Below are positions 43,672-52,540 of a stretch of DNA of 64,000 nt, one piece after another. The notes below the pieces were generated by a model. That model was not told where the DNA came from and did no database searches. It saw nothing but the letters and a program-made list of their open reading frames with translations. The stretch is from positions 248,001 through 312,000 of the forward strand of contig NZ_JACYFR010000003.1 of NCBI RefSeq assembly GCF_014837175.1, written 5' to 3'. Origin of the DNA: Cellulomonas sp. JH27-2 (GTDB lineage Bacteria; Actinomycetota; Actinomycetes; Actinomycetales; Cellulomonadaceae). The translations under genes were made by a program, and so were the position numbers. Numbering within the stretch: position 1 is the first letter of the stretch; each line of letters begins with the position of its first letter.

Positions 43672-44084
43672 TGACCACGCTCAACCCCTACCTGGGGTTT
43701 CGCGACAACGCCCGCGAGGCGCTCGAGTTCTACCAGGGCGTGTTCGGCGGCGAGCTCACCACCAGCACGTTCGGTGAGTTCCACGCCAGCGAGGACCCGG
43801 CCGAGGCGGACAAGATCATGCACGGGCAGCTCTCGACACCGGGCGGTCTGGTGCTGATGGCGGCGGACACGCCCAACTCGATGGACTACGCGCCCGGCAG
43901 TGCGATCTCGGTGTCGCTGAGCGGTCCGGCCGACGACTCCGACGAGCTGACGGGCTACTGGGAGAAGCTGTCCGACGGCGCGCAGATCACGATGCCGCTG
44001 GGTCAGGCGCCGTGGGGCGACTCGTTCGGCATGCTCGTCGACCGGTTCGGCGTGAGCTGGTTGGTCAACATCGCCGGCTCCTGA
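43671..44084 (+). CDS. VOC-superfamily (PhnB/3-demethylubiquinone-like) protein
   Basis: 137 residues from ATG 43671. Two beta-alpha-beta-beta-beta halves of the vicinal-oxygen-chelate fold: PYLGFRDNAREALEFYQGVFGGELT and SISVSLSGPADDSDELTGYWEKLS, ending SFGMLVDRFGVSWLVNI, close to PhnB/YjdN-like proteins. The metal-ligand pattern is incomplete, with His only at IMHGQLS. Function in the family is often unknown; detoxification or antibiotic binding are possible. Confidence 0.85.
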   Translation: MTTLNPYLGFRDNAREALEFYQGVFGGELTTSTFGEFHASEDPAEADKIMHGQLSTPGGLVLMAADTPNSMDYAPGSAISVSLSGPADDSDELTGYWEKLSDGAQITMPLGQAPWGDSFGMLVDRFGVSWLVNIAGS

Positions 44085-44099
44085 GCGGCCCCGACGCGT

Positions 44100-44155
44100 C
44101 GAGATCGACCTCCGCCGCGGACTCGTCCCGCGAGCCGGGGCGGAAGTCGATCTCG
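44100..44155. terminator. Bidirectional hairpin between convergent genes
   Basis: 17-nt arms (44100-44116, 44139-44155; CGAGATCGAC core) with one mismatch, and a smaller stem inside the loop. Between the VOC gene and the lipocalin gene. Confidence 0.75.
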
Positions 44156-44174
44156 AGCGTTCGTCGGCGTGCGG

Positions 44175-44801
44175 TCAGCAGAGCGCGGCGCGGCTCGAGC
44201 TCCCGCCGTCCTGCTTGGTCAGCTTCAGGTCGCACGCGTCGTAGCCGTTGGCGGCCAGCGTGGCGCGGACGTCGGCCAGCTGAGCGGCCGTCAGCGCAGG
44301 CGTGCGGCTCAGCACGAACCCGCTGACGCGGCTCGGGTCGCCGACGACGGCCCAGTCGTACGACGTCCCCAGCCCCAGCACCTGGTAGTTGGGCCCGCCG
44401 AAGTAGAGCCAGCTCCCGCCGAGCTTGACGAACGACACGGTGAGCGAGCTGTTCGCCGGTGCGTTCCCCACGCGTGCGTTGCCCTTGACGGTGCTGGTGC
44501 CGCCGAACCACGTCGCGCACCGGTTCGTCACCGCGACCGTGCCGTCCGGGTTGGCCGCGTACGTGGCCGTCACGTTCTTGGCGCACTGGACCTCGTAGAT
44601 CGCGGGCACGGCCGCTACCTGGTACCAGCTCCCGACGTACCGGCTGAGGTCCACCGACGCGACGGGCTGCGGCGCGGCGGCGGGTGCCGCTGCGGGCGAT
44701 GCCGTCGGCGCGGCGGCCTGGGCAGGGCCGGCCAGGGCGACGGCCAGCGTCGCGGCGGCGGTGACGGCAAGGGCTCGGGCGAGCAGGCGACTGCGGATCA
44801 C
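44175..44801 (-). CDS. Secreted lipocalin (Blc-like)
   Basis: 208 residues from GTG 44801 with GGAGG 6 bp upstream. A Sec signal peptide ends near PAQA|AAPTA and is followed by a Pro/Ala linker. The lipocalin body shows the family signature SRYVGSWYQVAAVPAIYEVQCAKNVTATYA, the middle VTNRCATWF and C-terminal SYDWAVVGDPSR. Cysteines at CAKN, CATW, CDLK and the final Cys could form two disulfides, as in Blc homologues. It binds a hydrophobic ligand outside the membrane. No lipobox, so it is probably free or wall-associated. Confidence 0.9.
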   Translation of the reverse strand: MIRSRLLARALAVTAAATLAVALAGPAQAAAPTASPAAAPAAAPQPVASVDLSRYVGSWYQVAAVPAIYEVQCAKNVTATYAANPDGTVAVTNRCATWFGGTSTVKGNARVGNAPANSSLTVSFVKLGGSWLYFGGPNYQVLGLGTSYDWAVVGDPSRVSGFVLSRTPALTAAQLADVRATLAANGYDACDLKLTKQDGGSSSRAALC

Positions 44802-44947
44802 GGTTGACCTCCATCGGTCGGCGCGGACCCCGGACGGGCGCGCGTCCGGATGTCTTCCGCCCGGGCGCCCCGCGCGGATGCACCCACCGACAGTCACCTC
44901 GCGGACGGCGCGCAAGCACCCCGGGCGGGCGGTGCGAAGATGCACCC

Positions 44948-47851
44948 GTGGCTGCCGTGACCGAGGACCTGCGAACTCACACCGACGTCGTGGCCGCGCT
45001 GCGCTCGTCCGTGCGCGGTGCGGTCGACGACTCCACGCGCCGACGTGCCGAGTACTCCACCGATGCGTCCAACTACCGCGTGGTCCCGCAGGTCGTCGTG
45101 TTCCCGCAGGACACCGACGACGTGGAGGCCGCACTGACCGTGGCGCGCGACGCCGGTGCGCCGATCACGTCGCGCGGCGGCGGCACGTCCGTGGCGGGAA
45201 ACGCCGTGGGACCCGGGGTCGTGCTCGACTTCTCGCGGCACGTGAACCGGATCCTCGAGATCGACCCGGAGGCGCGGACGGCCCGCATCGAGCCGGGCGT
45301 CGTGATGGCGTCGCTGCAGAAGGCGGCCGCCCCGCACGGGCTGCGCTTCGGCCCCGACCCGTCCACGCAGGCACGGGCGACGCTCGGCGGCATGATCGGC
45401 AACAACGCGTGCGGGCCGCGCGCCGTCGCCTACGGGCGCACCGCGGACAACGTGCTAGCGCTCGACCTCGTCGACGGGACGGGCCGACGGATCGCCGCCG
45501 GCGCAGGCACGCTGGACCCCGTCCTCGGTCTCGCCGACCTGGTCCGCGGCAACCTCGACATCATCCGCACCGAGCTCGGCCGGTTCGGCCGGCAGGTGTC
45601 GGGCTACTCCCTGGAGCACCTGCTGCCGGAGAAGGGGACCGATCTGGCCAAGGCGTTGGTCGGCACCGAGGGCACGGTCGGCACGCTGCTGGGTGCGACG
45701 GTTCGGCTGGTGCCGATCGCCGCCGCGCCCGTGCTCGTCGTGCTCGGCTACCCGGACATGCCCACGGCCGCCGATGCGGTGCCCGCCCTGCTCGCGCACG
45801 CACCGCTGGCCATCGAGGGCATGGACTCGCGCCTGGTCGACGTGGTCCGTCGCGTCCGCGGGGCGTCCGCCGTCCCCGACCTCCCGCCAGGCGCCGGCTG
45901 GCTCATGGTCGAGATGGGTGGCGAGACCCTCGACGCGGCGATGGACGCGGCCCGCGCGCTCGCGGCCGACGCCGGCACGACGGCCGTCGCGGTCTTCCCG
46001 CCCGGACCGGAGGCGACCGCCATGTGGCGGATCCGGGAGGACGGCGCCGGGCTGGGCGGCCGCACGCCGTCGGGCGAGCAGGCGTGGCCCGGGTTCGAGG
46101 ACTCTGCCGTTCCCCCGGAGCGTCTGGGCGCGTACCTGCGCGAGCTCGAGGCGCTGATGGCGGCGCACGGCGTCGACGGGTTGGCCTACGGGCACTTCGG
46201 CGACGGCTGCGTGCACCTGCGGCTCGACATCCCGATGGAGCGTTCGGGCGACCCGCTGCGCGCGTTCATGACCGACGCCGCGCACCTGGTGGCCACGCAC
46301 GGCGGATCGCTGTCCGGCGAGCACGGTGACGGCCGCGCCCGCTCCGAGCTGCTGCCCGTCATGTACTCCGAGCGCGCGATCGAGCTGTTCGGCCAGTTCA
46401 AGGGCCTGTTCGACCCGCGCGACCTGCTCAACCCAGGCGTGCTGGTGCGGCCGGCGGCGGTCGACGCCGACCTTCGTCGGCCCCACGCCCGACCCCTGCT
46501 CGCCACCACGGGCTTCTCGTTCGCGCACGACGCCGGGGACCTGACCACGGCCGTCCACCGCTGCGTGGGCGTCGGCAAGTGCCGCGCCGACAACACGGCG
46601 GCCGGGTCGTTCATGTGCCCGTCGTACCTCGCGACGAAGGACGAGAAGGACTCCACCCGTGGCCGCGCGCGCGTGCTGCAGGAGATGGCGAACGGCACGC
46701 TGGTCACGGGCGGCTGGTCGGCGCCCGAGGTCCGCGAGTCGCTCGACCTGTGCCTGTCCTGCAAGGCGTGCTCGTCGGACTGTCCCGCGGGCGTCGACAT
46801 GGCGCAGTACAAGTCCGAGGTGCTGCACCAGACCTACCGGCGCCGCCTGCGTCCGATGTCGCACTACGCGCTGGGCTGGCTGCCGCGCTGGGCACGGCTC
46901 GTCACGTCGTCGAAGACGCTGGCCACGCTCGCCAACGCCGTGCTGCGCGTCCGGCCGATCGCCAAGGCCGTGCTCGCCGGCGGCGGGATGGACACGCGCC
47001 GCACGATGGTCACGTTCGCGCCGGAGCCGTTCCGAGCATGGGTGCGCGGGACCGGTGCGCAGCAGGTGACCGTCGGGGGTGGCGTGCCGTCCTCGTCGGG
47101 CGACGACCGGCGACCGCCCGTGCTGCTGTGGACGGACTCGTTCTCCGACGCGCTCTCACCGTCCGTGGCCCAGGCCGCGGTGACCGTGCTGCGCGACGCC
47201 GGCTACGAGGTGCTGGTGCCCGACCACCAGGCCTGCTGCGGACTGACCTGGATCAGCACCGGCCAGCTCGACGGTGCGAAGAAGCAGCTCACCCACCTGC
47301 TCGAGGTGCTGGGCCCGTTCGCGGTCAACGGCATCCCCATCGTCGGCCTGGAGCCGTCCTGCACGGCGGTGCTGCGCTCCGACCTGCTGGACCTGCTGCC
47401 CGACGACCCGCGCGCGGTCGCCGTCGCACGCGAGACCCGCACGCTCGCCGAGCTCCTCACGGCCCCGACCCCGATCGGCCCCGGCGATCGCTGGCAGGTC
47501 CCGGACCTGTCCGACGTCACGGCGGTCGTGCAACCGCACTGCCACCACTACTCGGTCATGACGTGGACGGCGGACCGGCGCCTGCTCACCGACGCGGGCG
47601 CGCAGTTCTCCGCGATGGCCGGCTGCTGCGGCCTGGCCGGGAACTTCGGCATGGAGAAGGGCCACTACGACGTGTCGGTCGCGGTGGCGGAGAACTCCCT
47701 GCTGCCGGCGCTGCGCGCGGCCGAGCCCGGCGACGTCTACCTCGCGGACGGGTTCTCCTGCCGCACGCAGGGCGAGCAGCTCGCGGGCGTCGCGGGCGTC
47801 CACCTGGCCGAGCTGCTGGCCGACCGCGTCGCGTCGCGCACCCGCGCCTGA
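44948..47851 (+). CDS. FAD-binding/Fe-S fusion D-2-hydroxyacid dehydrogenase (YdiJ-like)
   Basis: 967 residues from GTG 44948; GTG 44957 is also possible. The N-terminal half is a VAO-type FAD-binding flavoprotein (GGGTSVAGNAVGPGVVLDFSR; GGMIGNNACGPRAVAYG; SGEHGDGRARSELLP). Next come two 4Fe-4S motifs (CVGVGKCRADN with CP; CLSCKACSSDCPAGVD). The C-terminal half has two CCG domains (CCGLTWISTGQ; CCGLAGNFGME). The GlcD-GlcF-like fusion matches E. coli YdiJ, which oxidises D-2-hydroxyglutarate; lactate or glycolate are alternatives. Electrons probably go to quinone. No adjacent lutABC-like genes. Confidence 0.92.
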   Translation: MAAVTEDLRTHTDVVAALRSSVRGAVDDSTRRRAEYSTDASNYRVVPQVVVFPQDTDDVEAALTVARDAGAPITSRGGGTSVAGNAVGPGVVLDFSRHVNRILEIDPEARTARIEPGVVMASLQKAAAPHGLRFGPDPSTQARATLGGMIGNNACGPRAVAYGRTADNVLALDLVDGTGRRIAAGAGTLDPVLGLADLVRGNLDIIRTELGRFGRQVSGYSLEHLLPEKGTDLAKALVGTEGTVGTLLGATVRLVPIAAAPVLVVLGYPDMPTAADAVPALLAHAPLAIEGMDSRLVDVVRRVRGASAVPDLPPGAGWLMVEMGGETLDAAMDAARALAADAGTTAVAVFPPGPEATAMWRIREDGAGLGGRTPSGEQAWPGFEDSAVPPERLGAYLRELEALMAAHGVDGLAYGHFGDGCVHLRLDIPMERSGDPLRAFMTDAAHLVATHGGSLSGEHGDGRARSELLPVMYSERAIELFGQFKGLFDPRDLLNPGVLVRPAAVDADLRRPHARPLLATTGFSFAHDAGDLTTAVHRCVGVGKCRADNTAAGSFMCPSYLATKDEKDSTRGRARVLQEMANGTLVTGGWSAPEVRESLDLCLSCKACSSDCPAGVDMAQYKSEVLHQTYRRRLRPMSHYALGWLPRWARLVTSSKTLATLANAVLRVRPIAKAVLAGGGMDTRRTMVTFAPEPFRAWVRGTGAQQVTVGGGVPSSSGDDRRPPVLLWTDSFSDALSPSVAQAAVTVLRDAGYEVLVPDHQACCGLTWISTGQLDGAKKQLTHLLEVLGPFAVNGIPIVGLEPSCTAVLRSDLLDLLPDDPRAVAVARETRTLAELLTAPTPIGPGDRWQVPDLSDVTAVVQPHCHHYSVMTWTADRRLLTDAGAQFSAMAGCCGLAGNFGMEKGHYDVSVAVAENSLLPALRAAEPGDVYLADGFSCRTQGEQLAGVAGVHLAELLADRVASRTRA

Positions 47852-47853
47852 CG

Positions 47854-48312
47854 TCACTCCCGCTCGACCCGTTCGTAGCCGCGGCCCGGGTGCCACGACT
47901 CGACCACGAGCCGGTCACCGTCGGGTGTCTTCGCCACGGTGGTGCGCACCATCTCGCTGACCTCGAGGGCGAAATAGGATCCCGGCAGGCCGCCTTCCGG
48001 CTGCTCGCCCGGGACCAGACGCCCCGCGAGCTTGGCCTCGCCGGCCCACGTCGTCCAGTCCTTGGGCGGTTCGAGGGTGGGTGAGTGGAACGCGACGCGC
48101 GGGTCGCGCACCACGTCGGCCAGCTTGCGCGAGCCCGGCATCATGCCGAGCGTCACGTCGTCGCCGACCTCCAGCTCGGTCCCGCTGATGCGCGGCGACC
48201 CGTCGGCCCGCAGCGTCGCCATCGTCTTGTTGGTCCCGGACGCGAACAGCGCCGCGACGGCGTCGGCGAGCTCGGGTACCTCGGCGCGGACGTCCTTCCA
48301 GCGTGGGTTCAT
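47854..48312 (-). CDS. PNPOx-like flavin-binding family protein
   Basis: 152 residues from ATG 48312. The split-barrel flavoprotein pattern is seen: [47 protein letters not shown], a six-strand barrel with a phosphate-binding LRADGSPR. No substrate motif of true PdxH is present, so it more likely belongs to the F420- or heme/flavin-binding branch common in actinobacteria. It is convergent with the D-2-hydroxyacid dehydrogenase, 2 bp apart. Confidence 0.82.
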   Translation of the reverse strand: MNPRWKDVRAEVPELADAVAALFASGTNKTMATLRADGSPRISGTELEVGDDVTLGMMPGSRKLADVVRDPRVAFHSPTLEPPKDWTTWAGEAKLAGRLVPGEQPEGGLPGSYFALEVSEMVRTTVAKTPDGDRLVVESWHPGRGYERVERE

Positions 48313-48322
48313 GGCCCCCGTT

Positions 48323-48781
48323 CTACTCCCCGGGTCCGACACCCGGGCGGTAGTCGGTGATCGTGTAGCACTCCTCGTCGTCGATGGCGTTCGGGTCTCC
48401 GTCGAACGCCACGCGCGTCGGCACCCCCGTGCTGGGGTCGACGACCAGCTCGCTGGGTGCGCCGTCGCCGCCGGCCTGGGCTCGACTCAGGAGGTCGGCG
48501 ATCGTGGGGAGGTCGCCCTCGTACCAGTCGATGAGCTGCACGTTCGGGTCGGCCGGCTCGATCTGCGTGATCCGACCGTCTTCGACCGTGAGGTGGTACG
48601 TCCCGAGCATGGCCCGTTCGCCACAGCTCGACGTGATCGTGTAGCGGTAGGAGGCCGTCGACCAGCTCGTCGCGCTCGTCGTCGTCGGCGGTGCCTGCGG
48701 CGGGTCGGGGAACGTCACGCCCGACGCGCAGCCGCCGAGCAGGACGATGCCGGGCGCGAGCAACCGCAGGATCTTCGCCAT
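48323..48781 (-). CDS. DUF6174-like lipoprotein
   Basis: 152 residues from ATG 48781. Lipoprotein signal [13 protein letters not shown], Cys18. The mature part [28 protein letters not shown]...[45 protein letters not shown] has the YRYTI start, two Cys and the [11 protein letters not shown] end that I associate with DUF6174. Function unknown; an envelope protein. The next gene downstream (47854) begins 11 bp later. Confidence 0.78.
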   Translation of the reverse strand: MAKILRLLAPGIVLLGGCASGVTFPDPPQAPPTTTSATSWSTASYRYTITSSCGERAMLGTYHLTVEDGRITQIEPADPNVQLIDWYEGDLPTIADLLSRAQAGGDGAPSELVVDPSTGVPTRVAFDGDPNAIDDEECYTITDYRPGVGPGE

Positions 48782-48859
48782 GTCAGGTACACGCGCCACG
48801 GTGCGCCGTGGTTGACACCCGGGTGGACATCGGCGACCGCGACGCGACATGGTGGCTCC

Positions 48860-49156
48860 ATGCTCGTCGCCTTCTCCGTCGCCCCGCTCGGTGCGGGCGA
48901 GTCCGTGTCCGAGGCCGTCGTCGACGCCGTGCGCGTGGTCCGCGAGTCCGGGCTGCCGCACCGCACCGACGCCATGTTCACCACGATCGAGGGTGAGTGG
49001 GACGAGGTGATGGACGTGGTCAAGCGCGCGACGGAGGCCGTCGGCAGGCACGGCAACCGCGTGAGCCTGGTGCTCAAGGCGGACATCCGGCCGGGCTGGA
49101 CGGGCCAGCTGGACGCCAAGGTTGCGCGCGTCGAGGCGGGTCTCTCGGACGCTTGA
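48860..49156 (+). CDS. Thiamine-binding (MTH1187/YkoF-type) protein
   Basis: 98 residues from ATG 48860. A ferredoxin-like fold matching the DUF77/thiamine-binding family: [58 protein letters not shown] and [14 protein letters not shown]. The members bind thiamine or hydroxymethylpyrimidine in the cytoplasm. No transporter or riboswitch is adjacent. Confidence 0.88.
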   Translation: MLVAFSVAPLGAGESVSEAVVDAVRVVRESGLPHRTDAMFTTIEGEWDEVMDVVKRATEAVGRHGNRVSLVLKADIRPGWTGQLDAKVARVEAGLSDA

Positions 49157-49344
49157 CCAGATTGTGATCAACCGGGCGCAGACGCACCCGTCCGGCGGGC
49201 TGACGTGGCCCTGCCCGCTGTGCCAGAGTGTGGGCGCCGGAGCGTGAAGCGGTGCGTGCCGCCCCGGTGCACGAGGGGCTGGCGGTGCCGCCCTCCGGTC
49301 GGGAAGACCAGCAGTCACGAGCGCGCGCAGAAGGGCCGGGAGCC

Positions 49345-50853
49345 ATGCCGATCTTCGAGCTCGACGAGGGGCGTCCGCGCCTCGTCCAGCCGATGCAGCC
49401 GCTGGCCGGTTCGTTCGCGCAGGAGTGCGAGGCGCTCGTCGCGCACCACCTGACGGCCATCGCCGGCGAACCTCTGTTCCCCGTCCGGTCCCGCACGGGT
49501 GCCCCCGACCATGCCCACCTGCCCGCCCTGCTCGCGCTCGACGCGACGGGCCGCCCGGTGGTCGTCGAGATCGTGCAGGTCGTCGACGACGACGCCGTCG
49601 TGACCGCCCTGCGGCACGCGGGCGCGGCCGCGCGCATGACGATGACGGACCTCAGCCGCGCCTACCACGCCGACCCGAGCCGGTTCGGCGTCGAGTTCGC
49701 GGCGTTCCGCGAGCAGGTCGCGTTCGGTGCGCAGACCAGCCGACGCGAGGGCGTCCGACTCCTGCTGCTGTGCTCGGAGGTCGCCGCGGAGGCCGGTGAC
49801 ACGCTCGGCTTCCTGCGTGGGCCCGGCCGGCACGTCGACATCCTGCAGATCGGCGTGGTCCGCGGGGCCGACGACCGTCGCCTGCTCGACGTCAGCCCGC
49901 TGGCCAAGCACGAGGCCAGCCGGCGCGCGGTCGAGCCGACCGCGCTGCGGCTCGTGCGGGCCAGCGAGTCGACGTTCGCGGACGCGATGGCGTACGACGA
50001 CGGACGCCGGGGCGCCCCGAGCCTGCCGCCGGTGAGCAAGCCGCCCGTGAACAAGCCGCCCGTGAACACCAAGCCGTGGACCGACCACCCGTCCTCGGGC
50101 GAGCTGCGGTCCGTCCCGTCGCCGCCGCCGATGCCGCGACCCGCGGCGCCCAGCCCGCTCACGCCGCGGACCACCGACACGCGTCCCAACCGGACCGTCG
50201 AGCCGCCGCAGCAGCCCGCGACCGGCCTCGTGTCCTCGCCAGTCGCTCAGCCGCCCGCACAGCCGTCGCCCGCTCAGCCGACGCAGGCCCGGCCGACGAC
50301 GGGCGCGGGACCGGGTGCGTTCCCGGCGGCCCCGCCGGTCGCGCAGCCGAACCAGCCGTACGTGCCCGAGCGCCGCTCGCACCCGCGCGGCGGCGCGCAG
50401 CCGCCCGCGGCGCTGCCGGTGGTCCCCGGGCCGATCGTGCCGCGGCCCGACACCGACCCCTCGGCCCGCCAGCCGGAGCCCGAGCCCGTGACACCGACCG
50501 AGCACGACCTGGTGCCGGCCGTCCCGACCACGCCCGCGCAGCGCGCGAGCCTGCCGCCCATCGCGGAGGCCGGTCTCGTCGACGTCCCCAACCCCCGCCT
50601 GGCCACGCTCGCCAAGCAGCGGCGGGCCATGACGACGCTCGTCTGGCACCGGGAGCGACGCAACCAGCGCGTGCTCGCGATGCTGCGCCGCGACGGCCTC
50701 ATCCAGCTCGAGGCCGGCCGCGTGTTCGCCGACCCGGGGCACGCCGCGGCGGCCGCGATCGGCACCGACGGCGAGATCGACGGCTGGCGCGCGTGGCGCC
50801 TGGGCGACGGTGGGCCGACACTGGGAGAGGCGACCGGGTTCAACCCGAGCTGA
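49345..50853 (+). CDS. Possible PD-(D/E)XK-like domain plus RAMA-like domain fusion
   Basis: 502 residues from ATG 49345. The N-terminal part (about 1-190) has the run of a restriction-endonuclease fold: an early Glu in AQECEALVAHHL, then ALLALDATGRPVVVEIVQ, where EIVQ replaces the usual ExK, and a following strand VRLLLLCSE. A Pro-rich linker (about 215-390, SKPPVNKPPVN, many Pro-Ala repeats) leads to a C-terminal domain (about 410-502) whose MLRRDGLIQLEAGRVFADPGHAAAAAIGTDGEIDGWRAWRLGD matches the RAMA domain known from methylase and restriction proteins. It may read or cut modified DNA. Domain calls are by pattern only. Confidence 0.6.
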   Translation: MPIFELDEGRPRLVQPMQPLAGSFAQECEALVAHHLTAIAGEPLFPVRSRTGAPDHAHLPALLALDATGRPVVVEIVQVVDDDAVVTALRHAGAAARMTMTDLSRAYHADPSRFGVEFAAFREQVAFGAQTSRREGVRLLLLCSEVAAEAGDTLGFLRGPGRHVDILQIGVVRGADDRRLLDVSPLAKHEASRRAVEPTALRLVRASESTFADAMAYDDGRRGAPSLPPVSKPPVNKPPVNTKPWTDHPSSGELRSVPSPPPMPRPAAPSPLTPRTTDTRPNRTVEPPQQPATGLVSSPVAQPPAQPSPAQPTQARPTTGAGPGAFPAAPPVAQPNQPYVPERRSHPRGGAQPPAALPVVPGPIVPRPDTDPSARQPEPEPVTPTEHDLVPAVPTTPAQRASLPPIAEAGLVDVPNPRLATLAKQRRAMTTLVWHRERRNQRVLAMLRRDGLIQLEAGRVFADPGHAAAAAIGTDGEIDGWRAWRLGDGGPTLGEATGFNPS

Positions 50854-50886
50854 CGGTCGCCTCCCCGACACCCTGGAGGTCCGTCC

Positions 50887-51933
50887 GTGCCCGTCGCAGT
50901 CCCCGCTCTGTCCGTCCCGTCCGCCGGTGCCGCGTTCGAGCGCACCACCATCGAACGCCGGGACGTCGGCGAGCACGACGTCCGCATCGAGATCGCGTAC
51001 TCCGGCATCTGCCACTCCGACATCCACCAGGCGCGCGCCGAGTGGGGCGCCGGCCTGTTCCCGATGGTCCCGGGCCACGAGATCGCGGGCGTCGTGAGCG
51101 AGATCGGTTCCGACGTCACGAAGTACGCGGTCGGCGACCGCGTGGGTGTCGGCTGCTTCGTCGACTCCTGCCGCGAGTGCGAGAACTGCCTGGACGGCGA
51201 GGAGCAGTTCTGCCTGCGGGGCATGGTCGCCACGTACAACGGCAAGTTCTACGACGGCGAGCGCACGTACGGCGGCTACAGCACGCAGATCGTCGTCGAC
51301 GAGAACTACGTGCTGCGCATCCCCGAGGGCCTGGAACTCGACGTCGCCGCGCCGCTCCTCTGCGCCGGCATCACCACCTACTCGCCGCTGCGCCACCACG
51401 GCGTCGGGCCCGGCTCGCGCGTCGCGGTCGTCGGCATGGGCGGGCTGGGGCACATGGCCGTGCAGATCGCGCACGCCATGGGCGCCGAGGTCACGGTCCT
51501 GTCGCAGTCGCTGTCCAAGCAGGAGGACGGGCTGCGGCTGGGTGCGGACCACTACTTCGCGACGAGCGACAAGGCCACGTTTCGCGACCTGCGCCGCTCG
51601 TTCGACCTCATCCTGACGACCGTCTCGGCGGACCTCGACCTCGACGCCTACCTGGGGATGCTGCGGCTCGACGGCGCGATGGTCTTCGTCGGCCTGCCCG
51701 AGAACCCGCAGACCTTCCGCGTGTTCTCCCTGACAGGTGCGCGGCGCTCGCTCGCCGGCTCCAACATCGGCGGCATCGCCGAGACGCAGGAGATGCTCGA
51801 CTTCTGCGCGGAGCACGGCATCGGCGCGGTCATCGAGACCATCAAGGCCGACGAGGTGGGCGACGCCTACGAGCGCGTCGTGCACTCCGACGTGCGCTAC
51901 CGGTTCGTCATCGACGCCGCGACGATCGCCTGA
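50887..51933 (+). CDS. Zinc-dependent cinnamyl/YahK-type alcohol dehydrogenase
   Basis: 348 residues from GTG 50887. Zinc catalytic ligands: Cys in [16 protein letters not shown], and Cys in [10 protein letters not shown]; structural zinc cysteines [19 protein letters not shown]-binding [13 protein letters not shown]. The [10 protein letters not shown] and PMVPGHE signatures place it with YahK/Adh-type aldehyde reductases using NADPH. It probably reduces aldehydes. Followed 2 bp later by a NUDIX gene, perhaps one transcript. Confidence 0.93.
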   Translation: MPVAVPALSVPSAGAAFERTTIERRDVGEHDVRIEIAYSGICHSDIHQARAEWGAGLFPMVPGHEIAGVVSEIGSDVTKYAVGDRVGVGCFVDSCRECENCLDGEEQFCLRGMVATYNGKFYDGERTYGGYSTQIVVDENYVLRIPEGLELDVAAPLLCAGITTYSPLRHHGVGPGSRVAVVGMGGLGHMAVQIAHAMGAEVTVLSQSLSKQEDGLRLGADHYFATSDKATFRDLRRSFDLILTTVSADLDLDAYLGMLRLDGAMVFVGLPENPQTFRVFSLTGARRSLAGSNIGGIAETQEMLDFCAEHGIGAVIETIKADEVGDAYERVVHSDVRYRFVIDAATIA

Positions 51934-51935
51934 CG

Positions 51936-52412
51936 ATGGCCGCTGCCCGCACCAGCGCGGGGCTGCTCCTGTTCCGGCGCCGCGACCGGCTCGAGGTCCT
52001 CGTCGGGCACATGGGCGGGCCGTTCTGGGCGCGCAAGGACGCGGGCGCGTGGACGATCCCCAAGGGTGAGCCGGAGCCCGACGAGGACCCGCACGCTGCT
52101 GCCCTGCGGGAGTTCGCCGAGGAGATCGGGGTGGCGGCGCCGTCGTCGGACGGGCCGGACCTCGATCTCGGTGAGGTACGGCAGAAGTCCGGCAAGGTGG
52201 TGCGCTGCTGGGCGCGCGAGGGCGACCTGGACGTCACGACGATCACCAGCAACCTGGCGGTGATCGAGTGGCCGCCGCGATCGGGTCGGACGATGGAGGT
52301 CCCGGAGCTGGACCGCGCCGCCTGGCTCCCCCTCGACGAGGCCGCGACGCTGCTGGTCAGCGGCCAACCCACCTTCCTGACCCGCCTGCACCAGTTGCTC
52401 GACACCCCCTGA
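51936..52412 (+). CDS. NUDIX hydrolase
   Basis: 158 residues from ATG 51936. The Nudix box GEPEPDEDPHAAALREFAEEIG has all catalytic residues (REFAEE metal site). SAGLLLFRRRDRLEVLVGHMGGPFWARKDAGAWTIPKG resembles the MutT/NTP-PPase family that cleaves nucleoside diphosphate derivatives; substrate not assigned. Confidence 0.92.
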   Translation: MAAARTSAGLLLFRRRDRLEVLVGHMGGPFWARKDAGAWTIPKGEPEPDEDPHAAALREFAEEIGVAAPSSDGPDLDLGEVRQKSGKVVRCWAREGDLDVTTITSNLAVIEWPPRSGRTMEVPELDRAAWLPLDEAATLLVSGQPTFLTRLHQLLDTP

Positions 52413-52443
52413 CGCGGCCCCGCGCACCCGCGCCCGGATACGG

Positions 52444-52520
52444 CTTCGCCGGTAGTCGGGTTCCCCGCGAGGTAGTCGGTTGCACCCGACTACCTCGCAG
52501 GAGATCGACTACCGGCGAAG
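52444..52520. terminator. Nested double palindrome between convergent genes
   Basis: Outer perfect 15-bp arms (CTTCGCCGGTAGTCG, 52444-52458; complement 52506-52520) enclose inner perfect 13-bp arms (GCGAGGTAGTCGG, 52467-52479; complement 52486-52498) with 6-nt loop. GGTAGTCG appears in both arms, so alternative pairing is possible. Between the NUDIX and PadR stops. Confidence 0.85.
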
Positions 52521-52540
52521 GGAGACCGACGACCCGGTCG

